A stretch of DNA of 64,000 nucleotides from Crotalaria pallida (GCA_037953625.1 CM075656.1:89547001-89611000); one strand, 5' to 3'. Shown: positions 1 to 11,638, counted from the first letter of the stretch. Numbers and translations are program-made. Notes: a model not told the origin generated them from the sequence alone.

Positions 1-264
1 GGATATTTTTTTTTATAATTATTATTATAATAATAGATGAGAAATAACAAAAAAAACCTAAAATTATAACTATATAAAAATAAATAATTAAGGATATATG
101 TATAAATACTCGGGGACGGGGGAACAAATCTCATTCCTTGCCCCGAAATTACCTCACAGAGAATATCTCCCCCATCCCCATGGAGAAAAATCCACAAATT
201 CGGGGTCCCAAATGAGGTGGTCCCTGCGGGGATCCCCATTAGCAGTATATGATTGTCATCCCTA
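1..264. mobile_element. right part of a hAT-like element (left end outside window)
   Basis: The segment contains GGGGAC/GGGGATCCCC-rich sequence (about 110-245) and ends in ATTGTCATCCCTA at 252-264. This is the inverse of the TAGGGATGACAAT terminus of the complete element at 54312-54835. The matching left terminus is not visible, so it presumably lies upstream. The flank just beyond (265-460) resembles the interior of the element at 4745-5220, which suggests one element inserted into another. The family call is by analogy with the complete copy. Confidence 0.5.
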
Positions 265-482
265 GCGGGAGGCCCACAATTAATTAAAAAAATAAAAAAT
301 TCAAAAAATCTATTAAATAATGTAAAAAAAAACTCTTAATACAATTGATCCCAAATAATCAATTAAATGATGTAAAAAGGTATTAGAAGAAGGAGAAAAA
401 TGAAGTACATTAACTAATATTAGATAAATCCTTAAGTTTAATTTTTTTTAAGTAGTCAAAGTGAGTCAAAAACCACAGAAAT
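265..482. repeat. fragment of the 4745-5220 repeat family
   Basis: The AT-rich stretch with 'aatacaattgat', 'aataatcaattaaatgat' and 'gtcaaagtgagtcaaa' recurs in the same order at about 4880-5045. It contains no gene. Confidence 0.5.
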
Positions 483-1623
483 GAGTGACAATTTTAACAC
501 CCCACCTAAAAATTTATGCACCCCACTTTAAATGTAAAACTACATAAATGCCCTTCTAAAAATAAAAACCCTTTTTATCATTCATTCTTCTCCCTTCTCC
601 TTTTTTATCAACTCTGCCGCACCCCACTCCCTCTCGCCGGCAGCCGCACCCCACTCCCTTTCACCGTTCGTCGCCGTTCCTGAAGGTCGTTCGCCGTCCT
701 TCAGCGCCACCATCTGCAGGAACGCAAGGAGCAACAGCAACCATCGCATGATCACCGCAGCAGCAACCAGGCCAGCAGCAACAACAACAACCACCACCAG
801 CAGCAACCAGGCCGTTCGCCGTCCTTCACGACCCACCCCAAGATCGCAGCAACCACCACCGCATCGCAGCCAGCCACCACCCCATGGTCGCAGCAGCCAC
901 CAGCAAGGAAGACACTTATGTCCCAACCTCCCCTCACTCACTCTCTCTCTCTCTCTCGATCTCTCGATCTCTCCTCTGTCCAAGTACGCATATAAACTCG
1001 GGTCGTGAACGGGTCGTGAATGGTGGTCGTGAACTGATTCACGACCCTGCAATAATTTTTTATTTTCATTTTTGGACTCGGGTCGTGAGAAAGGTCCCGG
1101 CTCTACGGTCAGGAACACAGTCACTACCCGAGGTCGTGAAGACGCTCACGACCCTGTGTTATCTACACTATTTCTCAAACAAACACCCCAAAGTCGAGAA
1201 TTACCTCACGACCGTGGGTTGTGACTATCATCACGATCCAAGCTTAAGGTTGCAGTGGTGACAACCATAAAATTCAACAAAAAAAGGGAAAACATTCACA
1301 ATGAGAAGGGAAGCGGTGGGGTTTGGTGACGGTGGACGAATGCGGTGGACGATGGCTGTGGTGGTGGTGACAGTGGGGGTGGCCGTGGTTCTGTGAGGTG
1401 GGGGTGGGGTGGGTGTGGTTCGTATGGTATGGGGTAGGTGTTGTTGATGGATGGTTGGGTGGGTGATGGGGGAGGATGAGCTGAGGTGCTGTTGGTGGGG
1501 TGGGGGAAGTGAAGAAGAAGAAGAAGAAGGAGGAGGAGGAGGGTGGGGTGGGGTGGGTAATTTTGGAATTTTAAAATAAAGTGGGGTGTGTATAATTGGG
1601 TGTGGAGTGGGAAAATTTTTTCT
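483..1623. mobile_element. foldback (Mutator-like) element with 9-bp TSD
   Basis: Ends are inverted and imperfect: about 483-560 (with CACCCCACTTTA) pairs with about 1560-1623 (TAAAGTGGGGTG). The exact 9-base direct repeat CACAGAAAT flanks it at 474-482 and 1624-1632. The interior holds CA-rich sequence, a CT run near 940-970 and a GT-rich part near 1310-1560. These give long low-complexity open frames on both strands that I do not regard as genes. The layout matches the 55724-56930 element, whose end also starts GAGTG. Confidence 0.6.
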
Positions 1624-1639
1624 CACAGAAATTTATTAT

Positions 1640-2110
1640 TTTTTGTTTAAATCTTCTCATTGTGGGCCGCTCGCAAAAAAATTGGGCTCACGCAGGCCCA
1701 CAGACCCGGACCACAGACCCGGTTGACCCCCCGGGTTTCCTTATCCACGCACTCAGCAGCAGCAAACACAGCAGCAAACGCAGCAGCTGCTGCGTTTTGT
1801 TCTCCCATCTTCCCCCAAATTATAAAACCCTAGGTTCCCAAATCCAACCCTGGGCGCTCAATCTCTCCAAATTATTCCTTCTCTCTTCAATCAATTAGTG
1901 ATTTCTATCCAAATTTATTCTCATTTCGCTCCCAAATCGCGTTTATCTTTCCTCTCCTAACCTAGTCGCGAATTCCTCCCCAAAACCCTAACCCCCAATT
2001 TTCTCGATTTTGATTCCCTAATTGATTTTAGAAATCCCAACCCAAAATCCGTGGAATCAAATGGGATTCAAATTTTTTTGAAATTCCCTATAATACAAAA
2101 GCAGAGGGCT
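1640..2110 (+). promoter_or_regulatory. promoter and 5' leader-like region without a recognisable gene
   Basis: GGGCC/GGGCT motifs (about 1663-1705) resembling plant site II elements are followed by AAACCCTA-type (telo-box-like) motifs near 1825 and 1984 and a pyrimidine-rich leader. This is typical of the start of a housekeeping gene on the plus strand. I could not find a convincing coding exon before the antisense LBD gene that ends at 2515. It may be a gene remnant, a non-coding transcript, or an orphan promoter. Confidence 0.35.
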
Positions 2111-2514
2111 CTATTTCACAGTGAGTCCTGTCATTGAAATCATGACATATGTTGATAAGATACTGGTTGCATACTGCAAACGAAAAGTACTATTCATTTT
2201 GGCTTTAGTATTTAAGTGAAATACTATGGTAAATTCTAGGTGAAGAAGAGGCAGGGATTGATAATTTTATATGTCTATGATTAAGAGAGATATTGATGAC
2301 TTTGGTAAATTACATTGAAGAGAATAATGGAGCTGTTAGATAACTAATCAAGCATTGCTGGTCTCCCTAACAGGGAGGATGCTGTTGTTAAAAGATAGGA
2401 ATGCAGCAATTGCATTGCAAGAAATGAAAACAATATTTTAGTCAGATCCTTGTAAGGATATGCAAGCTGAAGTAAAGAAAAAACAATCGATTTTCTGGTT
2501 CTGATTCCTTCATT

Positions 2515-3930
2515 CTAGCCCCTCCTTTCACCAAAAGCCGGACCTGCATTAATCTAAAAAAATTAGGGAAACAGCAATTCGATATTGAAATAGGCATTTA
2601 TGCAAATACTAAGAATTGAATACAATAAAGTATAACTAATGCTGGAAAGAGAGCTTACCTGTGGGATTCAGATTTTGTGCAATGGTTGCAGCACTAGGAT
2701 CATAGTAGTTGTTGTCCACATTAATGGTTACATTGTCCAAGAAATCGTCCAGAGTTTGATCCATGACTGAATTTAGAACTCCTAAACGAACTCTCGTGTT
2801 AATTTAGTGAGCTACAGGGGCATGGACAACTGTACTATGTAATATGAATTGGTAAGATACCTTGATGATTACTGTTATTCGAAAAGTGGTCATTGGTGAA
2901 TTGGCTCCCGGAATCAACCACTGTAACTGTAACATGAGAGAAGGATGAATACAATAAAAAACATAATATATTAATCCACATGAATGCAGTGATTTTAAAA
3001 TGAAAAAAACATTTACCTAGTGGCGGCTGCTGCTGCTGCTGCTGCTGATCTGAATGAAACTGAAACTCTTCCATAGCACCTGAAATGAAATGATAAACCA
3101 GCCCAGAGACTATTATAAATTCCCCACCCTCATTTCCTCATTATTAAATACTAATAAACAAGAAACATAAAAAGAATCATAAGAAAGAAAGTCATGTGCT
3201 AAGGCAATGTAACATCATAAGGATGAAAAGTTAGAAAACAACCTATTGGATGCTGCTGCTGCTGATAACATGAGTCAAACTGTTACATGGAACCTGAATA
3301 AATCAGTCCAGAAACTGTTATACATTCCCACCCTCATCTCTCATAATTAAATTAAATAATCAATAAAAGAAACATAACGAAAAAATCAAGAAAGAAAGTC
3401 ATGTTTATAAGAGAATGTAACATGATAAACATAAATGAATACAATAAAAACGTAATGTATTATTTCACAAAATGAATGCTAAATTAGGAAAAGAACAGGA
3501 CCTAGTGGCTGCTGCTGCTCATCACTGAAGTGTAACTGTTGCCCCTGGTCCATTGATGGTTCACCAAGGAGATCATCCCAATCAAAACCAAAACTCTCTG
3601 CAGTTGCTGCTTGACTTTTAAGAATTGAATTTTCTGCCATAACCTCTTCATAGGTAGCTAACAACTGCTTATAGCGTGCAAAGGCTCCATTCACCGGGTC
3701 CTCCTTCCACAATCTTGCTTCCCATATCATAGACTCAACACAGTTGGCTCTGTGTTGAGGTTAACTCCACTAATGCGCTTCAAAATATTATGAGAACCAA
3801 ATAGCTGCTTGCAGTCCTCAAAATCTTGGGCCTTATTCAAAGGGAAAAAGTCTTTCAAGATGCAGCTGCTGCTGCATTTCCTTCTTGCTGATCTGCATGC
3901 TGCACATGGAGAGTTATTTTTCCCTTCCAT
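2515..3930 (-). CDS. LOB-domain (LBD) transcription factor, frameshifted in exon 1
   Basis: LBD proteins are plant-specific nuclear DNA-binding regulators. The first exon encodes the zinc-binding block CX2CX6CX3C (C9, C12, C19, C23) and a GAS-like block (FGSHNILK ... WEARLWKEDPVNG). Reconstructed exons are 3930-3502, 3079-3017, 2920-2861, 2766-2659 and 2543-2515. All introns are GT-AG and phase 1, and the tail ends in GERRG-stop. Exon 1 is split between two frames: the frame from ATG 3930 stops at 3727, while the GAS continuation lies in another frame. One extra C near 3759-3760 would give a continuous protein of about 229 aa, so this is a recent one-base deletion or a sequence error. The tail is short, Gln-rich and acidic, unlike classic single-intron LBD genes. 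The family call is secure; the subclass is unknown. Confidence 0.8.
3243..3293 (-). pseudogene. decayed duplicate of the LBD Gln-rich exon
   Basis: Inside LBD intron 1 lies a segment with a CAG acceptor, a CAG-repeat core and a G/GT donor, closely resembling functional exon 2 (3017-3079). In the required phase its third codon after the split codon is TAA, so including it would end the protein. The surrounding intron sequence (about 3305-3480) is also similar to that around exon 2 (about 2931-3235), pointing to tandem duplication of an exon with its intron. Confidence 0.65.
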
Positions 3931-4112
3931 TGAGGCTAAAAAAAATAAAACTCCAAGAACTTCAACAAGAAGAAGTTGATGCTGATTCTAAGATGAGTTT
4001 GATTTATTTTATTTGAATTCTTTTAGTATAGCCGTGAGCCTTTATATTTTTCATTACCACATTTCCTTCTCATTTTTCAAATAATAATAATAATAATATT
4101 AATAGATAATAA

Positions 4113-4165
<53 letters not shown>

Positions 4166-4744
4166 GATCATCATCATCATCTACACATAGGAGTATAAAG
4201 TGAGAGGGATCTTTATTGTCCACCTTTAAAAAATAAAAAATAAAGAAACTGAAACAAAAAAAAAAATAGTTAACCATCAACTTAAAAAAAAGAAAAAACA
4301 GAAGTGAAATAAATTCCCATGGTTTCAAATAAGGAGGGGTTTTCCCGTTTGTAATTTTTTTTAAATGCATTTGTAATCTTTGAATTTTGATTAGTTGATT
4401 AATGCAAAATGTACTCCCTCTATATCACAAGGATGGTTAAAAATTTCAAAAGTCAAAAAATTAAAGAAACGTACCAATGGGAGGGAGTTTTTGATTTTAG
4501 AAATAGGAGGGGTAGTTTGAGAAAAATATTAGTAAGGGGTCAAAAACCCAATGAGGGAGGTGAGCGAATCAATTCCCTTAGGGCAAACAAGTTGTTACAA
4601 CCAAGGCCCACATGGAGAATGACTCAATAATGTATTTATTGAATTTTTAATATAAGTTAAGAGGATAAAATTGTAATATTTAAATATTTTTTTCAAAGTT
4701 TCAAAAATGTAAATACCTTTCTTAATATGTATAATATGGTTAAT
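3931..4744. other. intergenic region upstream of LBD with microsatellite
   Basis: It holds a long (ATT/TTA)n array (about 4082-4165) followed by ATC repeats. At about 4410 there is a Stowaway-like start (TACTCCCTCTAT) with no clear partner end. No gene is seen. Confidence 0.6.
4082..4165. repeat. (TTA)n microsatellite
   Basis: Uninterrupted TTA/TAA repeats spanning about 80 bases, running into ATC repeats to about 4181. Likely length-polymorphic. Confidence 0.9.
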
Positions 4745-5220
4745 ATTGACAATTAAGGCGAACGGGTGGGCGAAGCACTTGGCCCGCAATAATTGAAGGC
4801 GGGCGTGCTCGCCCATTAAAAAATCTAGGGCAAAAAATTTAGGCCCTGCCCGCATAGGGCAGGCACGCAGGCGGCCCGTGTATATTTTTAAAAAAATAAA
4901 AAATTTAAAAAATCAATTAAATAATATAAAAAAATTCCAAAAAAAACCTTAATACAATTGATTCTAAATAATCAATTAAATGATTTAAAAATAGATTAAA
5001 AAACTTTTAATTTTATTTTTTTTAAAAGGTCAAAGTGAGTCAAAGAATTAAAAAAAATTAATTTTTTCTTAAAAAATCATCTCTTGCGACCCGTCCATAA
5101 ATGCCAAAAAAAAAGGGCTAGTATAATTTAAAAACCGGACCTAAAATTTGTGTCATGCCCGCAAAAAATTTCGTGCGGGCGGGCGGCCGGGACTCGCGGG
5201 CATGTATCCTAATTGTCAAT
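4745..5220. mobile_element. MITE-like element with short terminal inverted repeats
   Basis: Left end ATTGACAATTAAGG and right end CCTAATTGTCAAT (5208-5220) are near-perfect inverted repeats. Subterminal regions are rich in GGGCG/GCCCGC, with an AT-rich core. I see no clear target-site duplication. The core recurs at 265-460. Confidence 0.6.
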
Positions 5221-6203
5221 CTTTCCCTTTATTATAAAAAGGTATCCTAATCATGCTCTCTCATTCATCCATTTTGAAATGGTACACTCTCATTAAAAAT
5301 TGGCATTTCCAACTCAAAGAGGGCATTCACTTGTCCTCTTTTTAAATTCAAATTACAAATTACATAGGTAGTTTTTCACTCTCTAAGGGTAGTTTCTAAA
5401 ACTTATTATAATTGTGTGTATGTGTAACTATTTCAATTTTAAAATTTAAAAATCAAATTTTCTAATAACAGTTACAAGTTACACTTGGGTGGGTATAGAA
5501 GAAGTTCCAATTGGAATCAGCATATAACGTTTCCATTTTCCAATTGAGTACCACCAATTTGAGTATCTCTCTTTCTAGCAAAACTTCTTTCATAACAAAC
5601 TAAAAAAATGAAAAAGAAACAAATTAAAGAAACAAACTCTGATTGCTTATCAATCCCATCCGTGGAACTAAACTCTTTCTTCCTCCTCAATCTTTAATGC
5701 CTTAATGAATTAACAATTGAGATTGAGAAGAACCACCGGATTATAGAGTTAAGTTGTATGTAATTATTTTCTTCTATACCTAATTTATTTATTATTATTT
5801 TTTATATATCTTGGCATATCTACTGTTAAATTGGATTATCACTTTTGTGTTTTTAATATTATTTTGTTTATTACCTGATATAGGGAACAAAAACCCCTTA
5901 GCACAATTGCGATGCCCATATATTACATTTAGAGTTGATTGCTTGATATTTTTTATTAATTTTTTTTAGTGTTCATTAAAAAACGATAGGATTATTGTTA
6001 TTTATCCAACTTCACATTTTAGGAAAAAAGAAAACAATCCAATTGTAGAGAGTAGAATTTTCTAACAAATCACTATGTATGTTCACATTTTATATATGTT
6101 TTTACTTTTTAATTATTTATATAAATATTGCAAGTGTTTTTTTTTTGTTTCCATGAAAAAAAAGATTCCCACATGAAAGGGATAGTATGACAGCCTGAAA
6201 TCT

Positions 6204-6244
<41 letters not shown>

Positions 6245-8779
6245 ACTGATGATCTACTATTCATGTATTAGTGTTTTGTTGTTATCTAATTAATTGATGG
6301 AGAACAAAAGGATTACAAAGAAGTCTATGTAGGTATAGGTGGTTATATGTATATGAATATGGGGTGTATAATAGTGATGCGGTTAAAAAAAGGTGCTTGA
6401 AGTGTTGTTGCTTTCTATAAAATTAACATGTTTGCTATTACAGTAAAATATAGTGATTCAATTAAAGAACAAATGTCTATGGTTCAAGACGATATTAGAA
6501 AATGAAACTTAATCTATGTGAAATTTTTATCCTTCTTATATATAAATCCTTCCCTTTGTTATAAAAACATGTCTCATTGGAGTTTTCTCATTCACTCTCA
6601 TTCAAATACTGCATTCTCATTAAAAGCTGGGGTTTCTAACTTAATAAAGGCATCCACCTGTCCTTTTTTTTTTTTAATTTAAATTTTGAAAAGCAAGTTA
6701 CAAATAGTAAGTTACAGGTTGCAAGTTACACTTTTTTAAACATTCTTAAAGGCTACATTCTCAAAATGGAAATAGATAACCAAGTGAACCATCTTATTCA
6801 ATTCCAAAAGATTAGACGCGTACAAAGTACAAACCATCTTAAACAATGTTTTATGTTCATTAGTTAAACCAAATTATTAAAGGCTTTGCATTGAGTTAAA
6901 GGATATAAAAGGATAATAAAAGAAGGGTTCACTATTAACCAAATTATCTTATTGCTCCCTCAAGTTCTGTTGTTGCTGCCTCAACTTCACTATTTATGTC
7001 ATCAAAAGGTTTTGTCCCTCTTTAATATGTATAGCCACAAACTCAGAAAGTTAATTTTATTATTTGTTTTAATTTTATTTTCATTTATATTAATTATGGG
7101 ATGTTTCTTTCGCTAATATTATTATTTGTCCCTCTATTAGTCTCTCTTTAACATGTACGGGACTTTACTTGATGTTGTTTTCTATAATAATTAATATGCT
7201 TACTTTAAAAAAATAATGATTAAATTAAAGAACAAAAGTTTATGGTTTTAGATGGGATCGGATTAGAAAAGGAAATTTGCAGAAATCATGTGCAGTTTTG
7301 TCTTCTCTAATGCATAAGCAAGGTAATAAGATATGAAATGGTGTGAGTCACCCCTCTATGAAGTGTTGCCCAATTCTTCAACCCAGTTTCAATATTAGAA
7401 GCAAAACAAAGCAACTTTTATGAGGTTAGTTGAGATGCTTTTGGAACTCAAAGCGGGATGAGTTTATTAATTATGTTTGGATAAGCAATCTAATACAAAT
7501 ATGTGCTATACATTCATTCATAGTTGTGCTATTTCAATATTGATTATAGAAAATTAATTTAGGATAAATAATTTGTATCTACTTCACTTAATTAAATTCA
7601 ATTTAAGTACACATACCCTTATTAAAAAAAAGCATTTATTATGCATTGTAAGGACTTAAAACTAGATGAAAATCATATGTGGTTTGGAAGATGAATGGCA
7701 CTTTGAAATTTGTACTCTAAGTGTTATAAAAAAATTGACATGATTAATATATTAAAAAAAGCATTTATGCATGGCAAGGGCTTAAAATTAGATAAAAATC
7801 ATGTGGTTTGGAGCATAAATAACACTTTGAAGTTTGTAATCTGAGTGTTATAAAAAAAATTGACACGATTTATATATGCAATACTTATATTCATTAAATT
7901 TATCTATCACTGTCATCTACAAAGAATTAAAGGACAATAAAAAAAATATATCCTTCTTTTTAGAATAAAAACCTGTCCAAAAAAAGGCCTCCATATCCAT
8001 TCTTTTTAAAATCCTGACATGAGATTAAAAGTTGAAAAATCCTAGCCTATAAAGCTATCCATGTGGCATGCAATTTTTAAATTTTGAAAATATTAACTTC
8101 CCAAAACCACTTCAAAGATATTTAATATTTGAAATTCAAATCATAACTCCCTTTTACCATTTACAAAATCGGTTCTTTTTCATGCAGTATCCTTCCTATG
8201 TCTCAAAAGCATAGTTAATCATTACCAAAAATATTATCATAGTTAATCCAACATGTGCCACAAATGTGTTTTTGTTTTATGGTTTTCTCTCCTTCTTTTC
8301 ATGTCTCATTAAATAAGGGAGAAACATAACATATTAACATTATTGTTTGTTAAAAAATGATAGAAAATTTGTTATTTTCCTAACTTTACATTTATTGAAA
8401 AAAAACAACAACTCAATTGAGAGTAGAATTTTCTAACAAGTCATAATGTATGTACACATTTTACATATGATTTTACTTTTTAATTGTTTGTATATAATTA
8501 TAGCAAGTTTTCTTTTTGGTTTCAATAAAAAAAATTCTCGCATGAAAGGGACATAGATTGAATGTAAAGGGAATAATAATAATAATAATAAGAATATTTT
8601 TACGAATTTGATCATTTGAATTTCATCAAATAATTTTTTGTTTACAAATAAATTAGTTCATACTAATTCAATTCAAAAACCCCAAATGATTTACAATAAT
8701 TATCTATCGAATAATAATTAGCTAACAACAAGTAAACAAACAAACACATGTCCCGTGCAGTGCACGGGCCTAAAACTAG
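5221..8779. mobile_element. Helitron-like non-autonomous repeat array
   Basis: The 3' end has a 17-base hairpin, CCCGTGCA-G-TGCACGGG (8752-8768), followed eight bases later by CTAG (8776-8779) and a T. This is the classical Helitron terminus. Internally, blocks recur: about 5226-5370, 6546-6735 and 7950-8100 resemble each other (TATAAAA..., 'cattctcattaaaa..'), and about 5940-6180 resembles 8340-8560. This suggests nested or tandem partial copies. The 5' end is not defined, so the left boundary is a guess. There is no helicase gene and no other coding sequence. Confidence 0.5.
6208..6240. repeat. (TA)n microsatellite
   Basis: Alternating TA run within the Helitron-like region. Confidence 0.9.
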
Positions 8780-9520
8780 TACTAAATATGGTTAAATGTA
8801 ACCTCTAAACAAGAACAAAAGGAATAAAAAATTGAGTAGTAACGAGATTTTTCAAAATTTTTCAAAATAAAATTAGTAATTTTGTCATTTTAAATTATAT
8901 TCGAATTTTAATTTTGTGCTTGATTTCTTTTTTTTTTTAATCTAATCCTGGAAGCTTTTTTTTTTTTCAGATGGATTCTGAAATTCAATTTTTTTAATGA
9001 TTCAACTTAGAAAAAAATGAATAAATCTATACATTTTATTATTCTGAACTTAATCGGTTCATAATCATGAAATTTGGATCAAAATGGAAAGTGAAGGGAA
9101 AACTCAAAAGTATGGGTGTAACAGTCCGGTATGATCTTTCATGAATATTAGGGACTGAATCAATTAAATTTATATGGTCCGGTTTAGTTTAGTCCAGACA
9201 TTTTTAATGTACAAATATCGAACCGGACCAGACCATGGTCCGATCCGATCTATTTAGACCATAATTACTTAACAATAAAAAAAATAATTTCAACTTACAA
9301 CCCAAACTAAACAAAACTAAGCATGAGGCTAGTGCAATAACTGTTGCAGCAGCAACCTTATTACTGCATCAACTATATTACATCATTCCGATGATGCTAA
9401 ATCAGTGGCCCTTGCTGCAATTTCTCCAACTTATTATCAAGTACATTTCTGCAATCAATCAATTGAAATCAAGCATTGAAAATTAAAAAATGCGTCCAAG
9501 ATAATAAAACCCAATTAGAA
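8780..9520. other. intergenic; diverged GGTCCGG-type element fragment at about 9112-9260
   Basis: ATGGGTGTAACAGTCCGGT (from about 9113) and later GGTCCGGT/CCGGACCAGACC motifs resemble the hAT-type element at 29844-30497, but the right terminus is not recognisable. The rest is AT-rich without a gene. Confidence 0.4.
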
Positions 9521-10010
9521 TTGGTACTCCCTCCGTCCCTTAATATAGGGCACCATTTTGGTAGAATTGGTATCCTTTTTATAAGTCGTTTTAGAATATC
9601 GAGGTAGTATTAAAGAGTTTATTCCAAATACACCCCTCATAATTGCATAGGGTTGATAGAATAATAATTATAATAGAGAGAGAAAATGAATATACTATTA
9701 CGTAGACTTTGCTATGAAGGACGCCATAGGCATTTCCAATAAGTGTTTGGACTTTGGAGAATAATTCGTATCATATCCTCTTTTCTCAAAAGCGTATGAA
9801 CAGAAATGCTATCAACACATATACTTGCACCTCAGCAATTTTCTCCATTGATTATATCTTGGCCAGACTTTTATTTTCTGCATATCCACTCTCCCAGCTT
9901 GCAATTTGTGAAGTAAAAAGACCCAGGTGACTAGCAATTTCTTGCAGGGAAATGCACTTCTGCACATAACTAACTTCACAGGCAATACCGAAATCTATTT
10001 TTTGTGTAAA
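9340..10010 (-). pseudogene. possible remnant of coding exons, unrecognised
   Basis: On the minus strand, one short open stretch (about 9960-9870) reads LQEIASHLGLFTSQIASWES. Another after an AG acceptor (about 9445-9395) reads NVLDNKLEKLQQGPLI-stop. Both look amphipathic and protein-like, but I could not join them into a gene or name a family. They could be decayed exons or chance. A partial Stowaway-like repeat (starting 'TACTCCCTCCGTCCC' at about 9526) lies between them. Confidence 0.2.
9524..9760. mobile_element. partial Stowaway-like MITE
   Basis: The terminus TACTCCCTCCGTCCCTTAATATAGGG at about 9524 matches the Stowaway consensus, but no matching inverted right end is evident within 300 bases. 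Confidence 0.45.
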
Positions 10011-11263
10011 TTTCATGAAACCATATTGTAAACTTGCAAAATATTGCTGGTTGGTAAAAGAATAAGAAAAAAGAAACTTGTTGAAGCGTCAAGAACCATT
10101 ATCACAGATCAATTGCAAGTTGGGGTGAAGCGTTTGAATATGTACAACAAACTTTTCCCTCCACCTTATTACACAAAATAAGGTAAACAAATCCATCATG
10201 CCTCATCCATACAGATCCCATATAAAAAGAGTGGCATGAACTAATTCAAGGAAAACAAAATAGAAATTGTGTCATAAGACTCGATTATAAACATCCATAG
10301 AGCAAAGGTGGTGAGAGCCTTAAGGGCACTATCAACTAAAGGCAGCTTTTATGTGGATGATTCCAGTCAACAGTACCTGCAATGTTTTTTGAAATGAACA
10401 AGTGAAGGATACATAATGCACAAGATATCAACAACTTAATTTTACGCAAATGCTGAGAAAAGGAAGTTAGCATAACAATGACAGACGTGAAGGCAATAGC
10501 GCGACAAGAAAAAATAATTCTTCTGCAGTTTAGCCAGTTCCAGGCATTGAACCCAATTCCTACAGTGATGAATATAAGCGCAATTGAAATTCCTGGGGAG
10601 TTATACATTTGTGTATTGATAAGACCATTCACTATTTCTTGAAGCTCGATCTCAATTTATCAGTCCAAGATTATTCAAACTTGTAACCTGAATTTAAATA
10701 CGAATTTCTATTCGGCGGGCCCCAAATCTGAATCTATAAAAGAATGGACAGGTAAGATATGAGGAGTGGGGCAGTAAGTGGTATACAGGACTACAGGAGG
10801 AGTATTTGGAATAGGGTGTGGGGACTCTCATTGCAGCTCCATATTGTTCTTTTCTTTCTTTTCTTTTGCTTTTTGGTTGCTGTTTCTGGTTGAGTAGAGG
10901 ATTTTCCTCTACTGTAAGGAGCTGAGCTCCATTTTTCTAGCTTAATACAACCAGCATTTCTCAGTTCAAAACACAATTCATATGAAATCTTGATATGAAG
11001 ACTACCAAGCAAGTAGCAAGCATAGTTATTTCGATTTACTCTGAAGCATCTCTTGAATACCATTCATTTCCATTTGATTGGTAGAAAATAACTACTACAA
11101 CAACAACCTAACATTGGAATCGTAATAACATTAATCACATCTTTGTCACAAGCATGGGCATCCCTATTTAATTGACTTAAACAGTTGTTATGTTAGAATG
11201 ATAATAATAGTTATAAGGGTAATTAGGAGGAAGAGAATGAATGTTGTACCATCATATTCATAA
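10011..11263. other. intergenic or 3' flank, no gene recognised
   Basis: Sequence lies downstream of the small membrane protein gene. Open frames here have no recognisable motifs, and I see no splice-consistent coding structure. Confidence 0.5.
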
Positions 11264-11638
11264 TCATGGGGTTGTTGGTTTGTTGTCTTTGTGAGCATGA
11301 GTATCATCATGAGGTGGAGGGGAATGGAAAGAGGGGATAGGGTTACCGCCTTTGATGAGCCAACCGAGAGCGAAGAAGGTGACACCGGCGAAAATTGCAG
11401 TACCCCAAGCGTGGGAGTACCACTTGGCATATTGTCTAATTGCATACTTCCATTGATCCCTCAGTGTTGCCGCATCCGGATTCACTGTCTCTGCTGGGTT
11501 TACATTATTATTATTATGATACTTTGCTGAACTCGGAATCCCATTTCTACTTCCACTTTTAGAAGATGAAGATGATGATGATGATGATGATGGAGGTGGA
11601 ACAGGGTAAGGGGCTTTGGGGTTACTGCTCTCACTCAT
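11264..11638 (-). CDS. small single-pass membrane protein, plant-specific, function unknown
   Basis: An intronless 124-aa protein. I chose the start at 11638 (MSESSNPK) rather than an upstream in-frame Met because the MCMCVDF extension looks like leader sequence. It has a Pro/Ser-rich N-terminus with a long Ser run encoded by ATC/ATG repeats. A conserved-looking block DAATLRDQWKYAIRQYAKWY follows, then a hydrophobic span (about residues 78-98, AWGTAIFAGVTFFALGWLI) and a His/Pro-rich hydrophilic tail. The layout suggests a tail facing one side of an organelle or ER membrane; this is inference. I know similar short plant proteins but cannot give a function. Confidence 0.65.
   Translation of the reverse strand: MSESSNPKAPYPVPPPSSSSSSSSSSKSGSRNGIPSSAKYHNNNNVNPAETVNPDAATLRDQWKYAIRQYAKWYSHAWGTAIFAGVTFFALGWLIKGGNPIPSFHSPPPHDDTHAHKDNKPTTP

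Noticed and set aside
582..1124. Long open frames on both strands inside the 483-1623 element
   Set aside because: Composition follows low-complexity CA/GC-rich and CT repeats, overlapping frames are open in both directions, and no domain is present.
1231..1626. 131-aa minus-strand frame rich in Pro, His, Thr and Ser
   Set aside because: It arises from GT-rich repeat sequence at the element end.
4113..4370. Frame ending in an Asn run
   Set aside because: Translation of the TTA microsatellite.
10336..10632. 98-aa minus-strand hydrophobic frame
   Set aside because: No splice context, no recognisable motif; hydrophobicity follows AT-rich composition.
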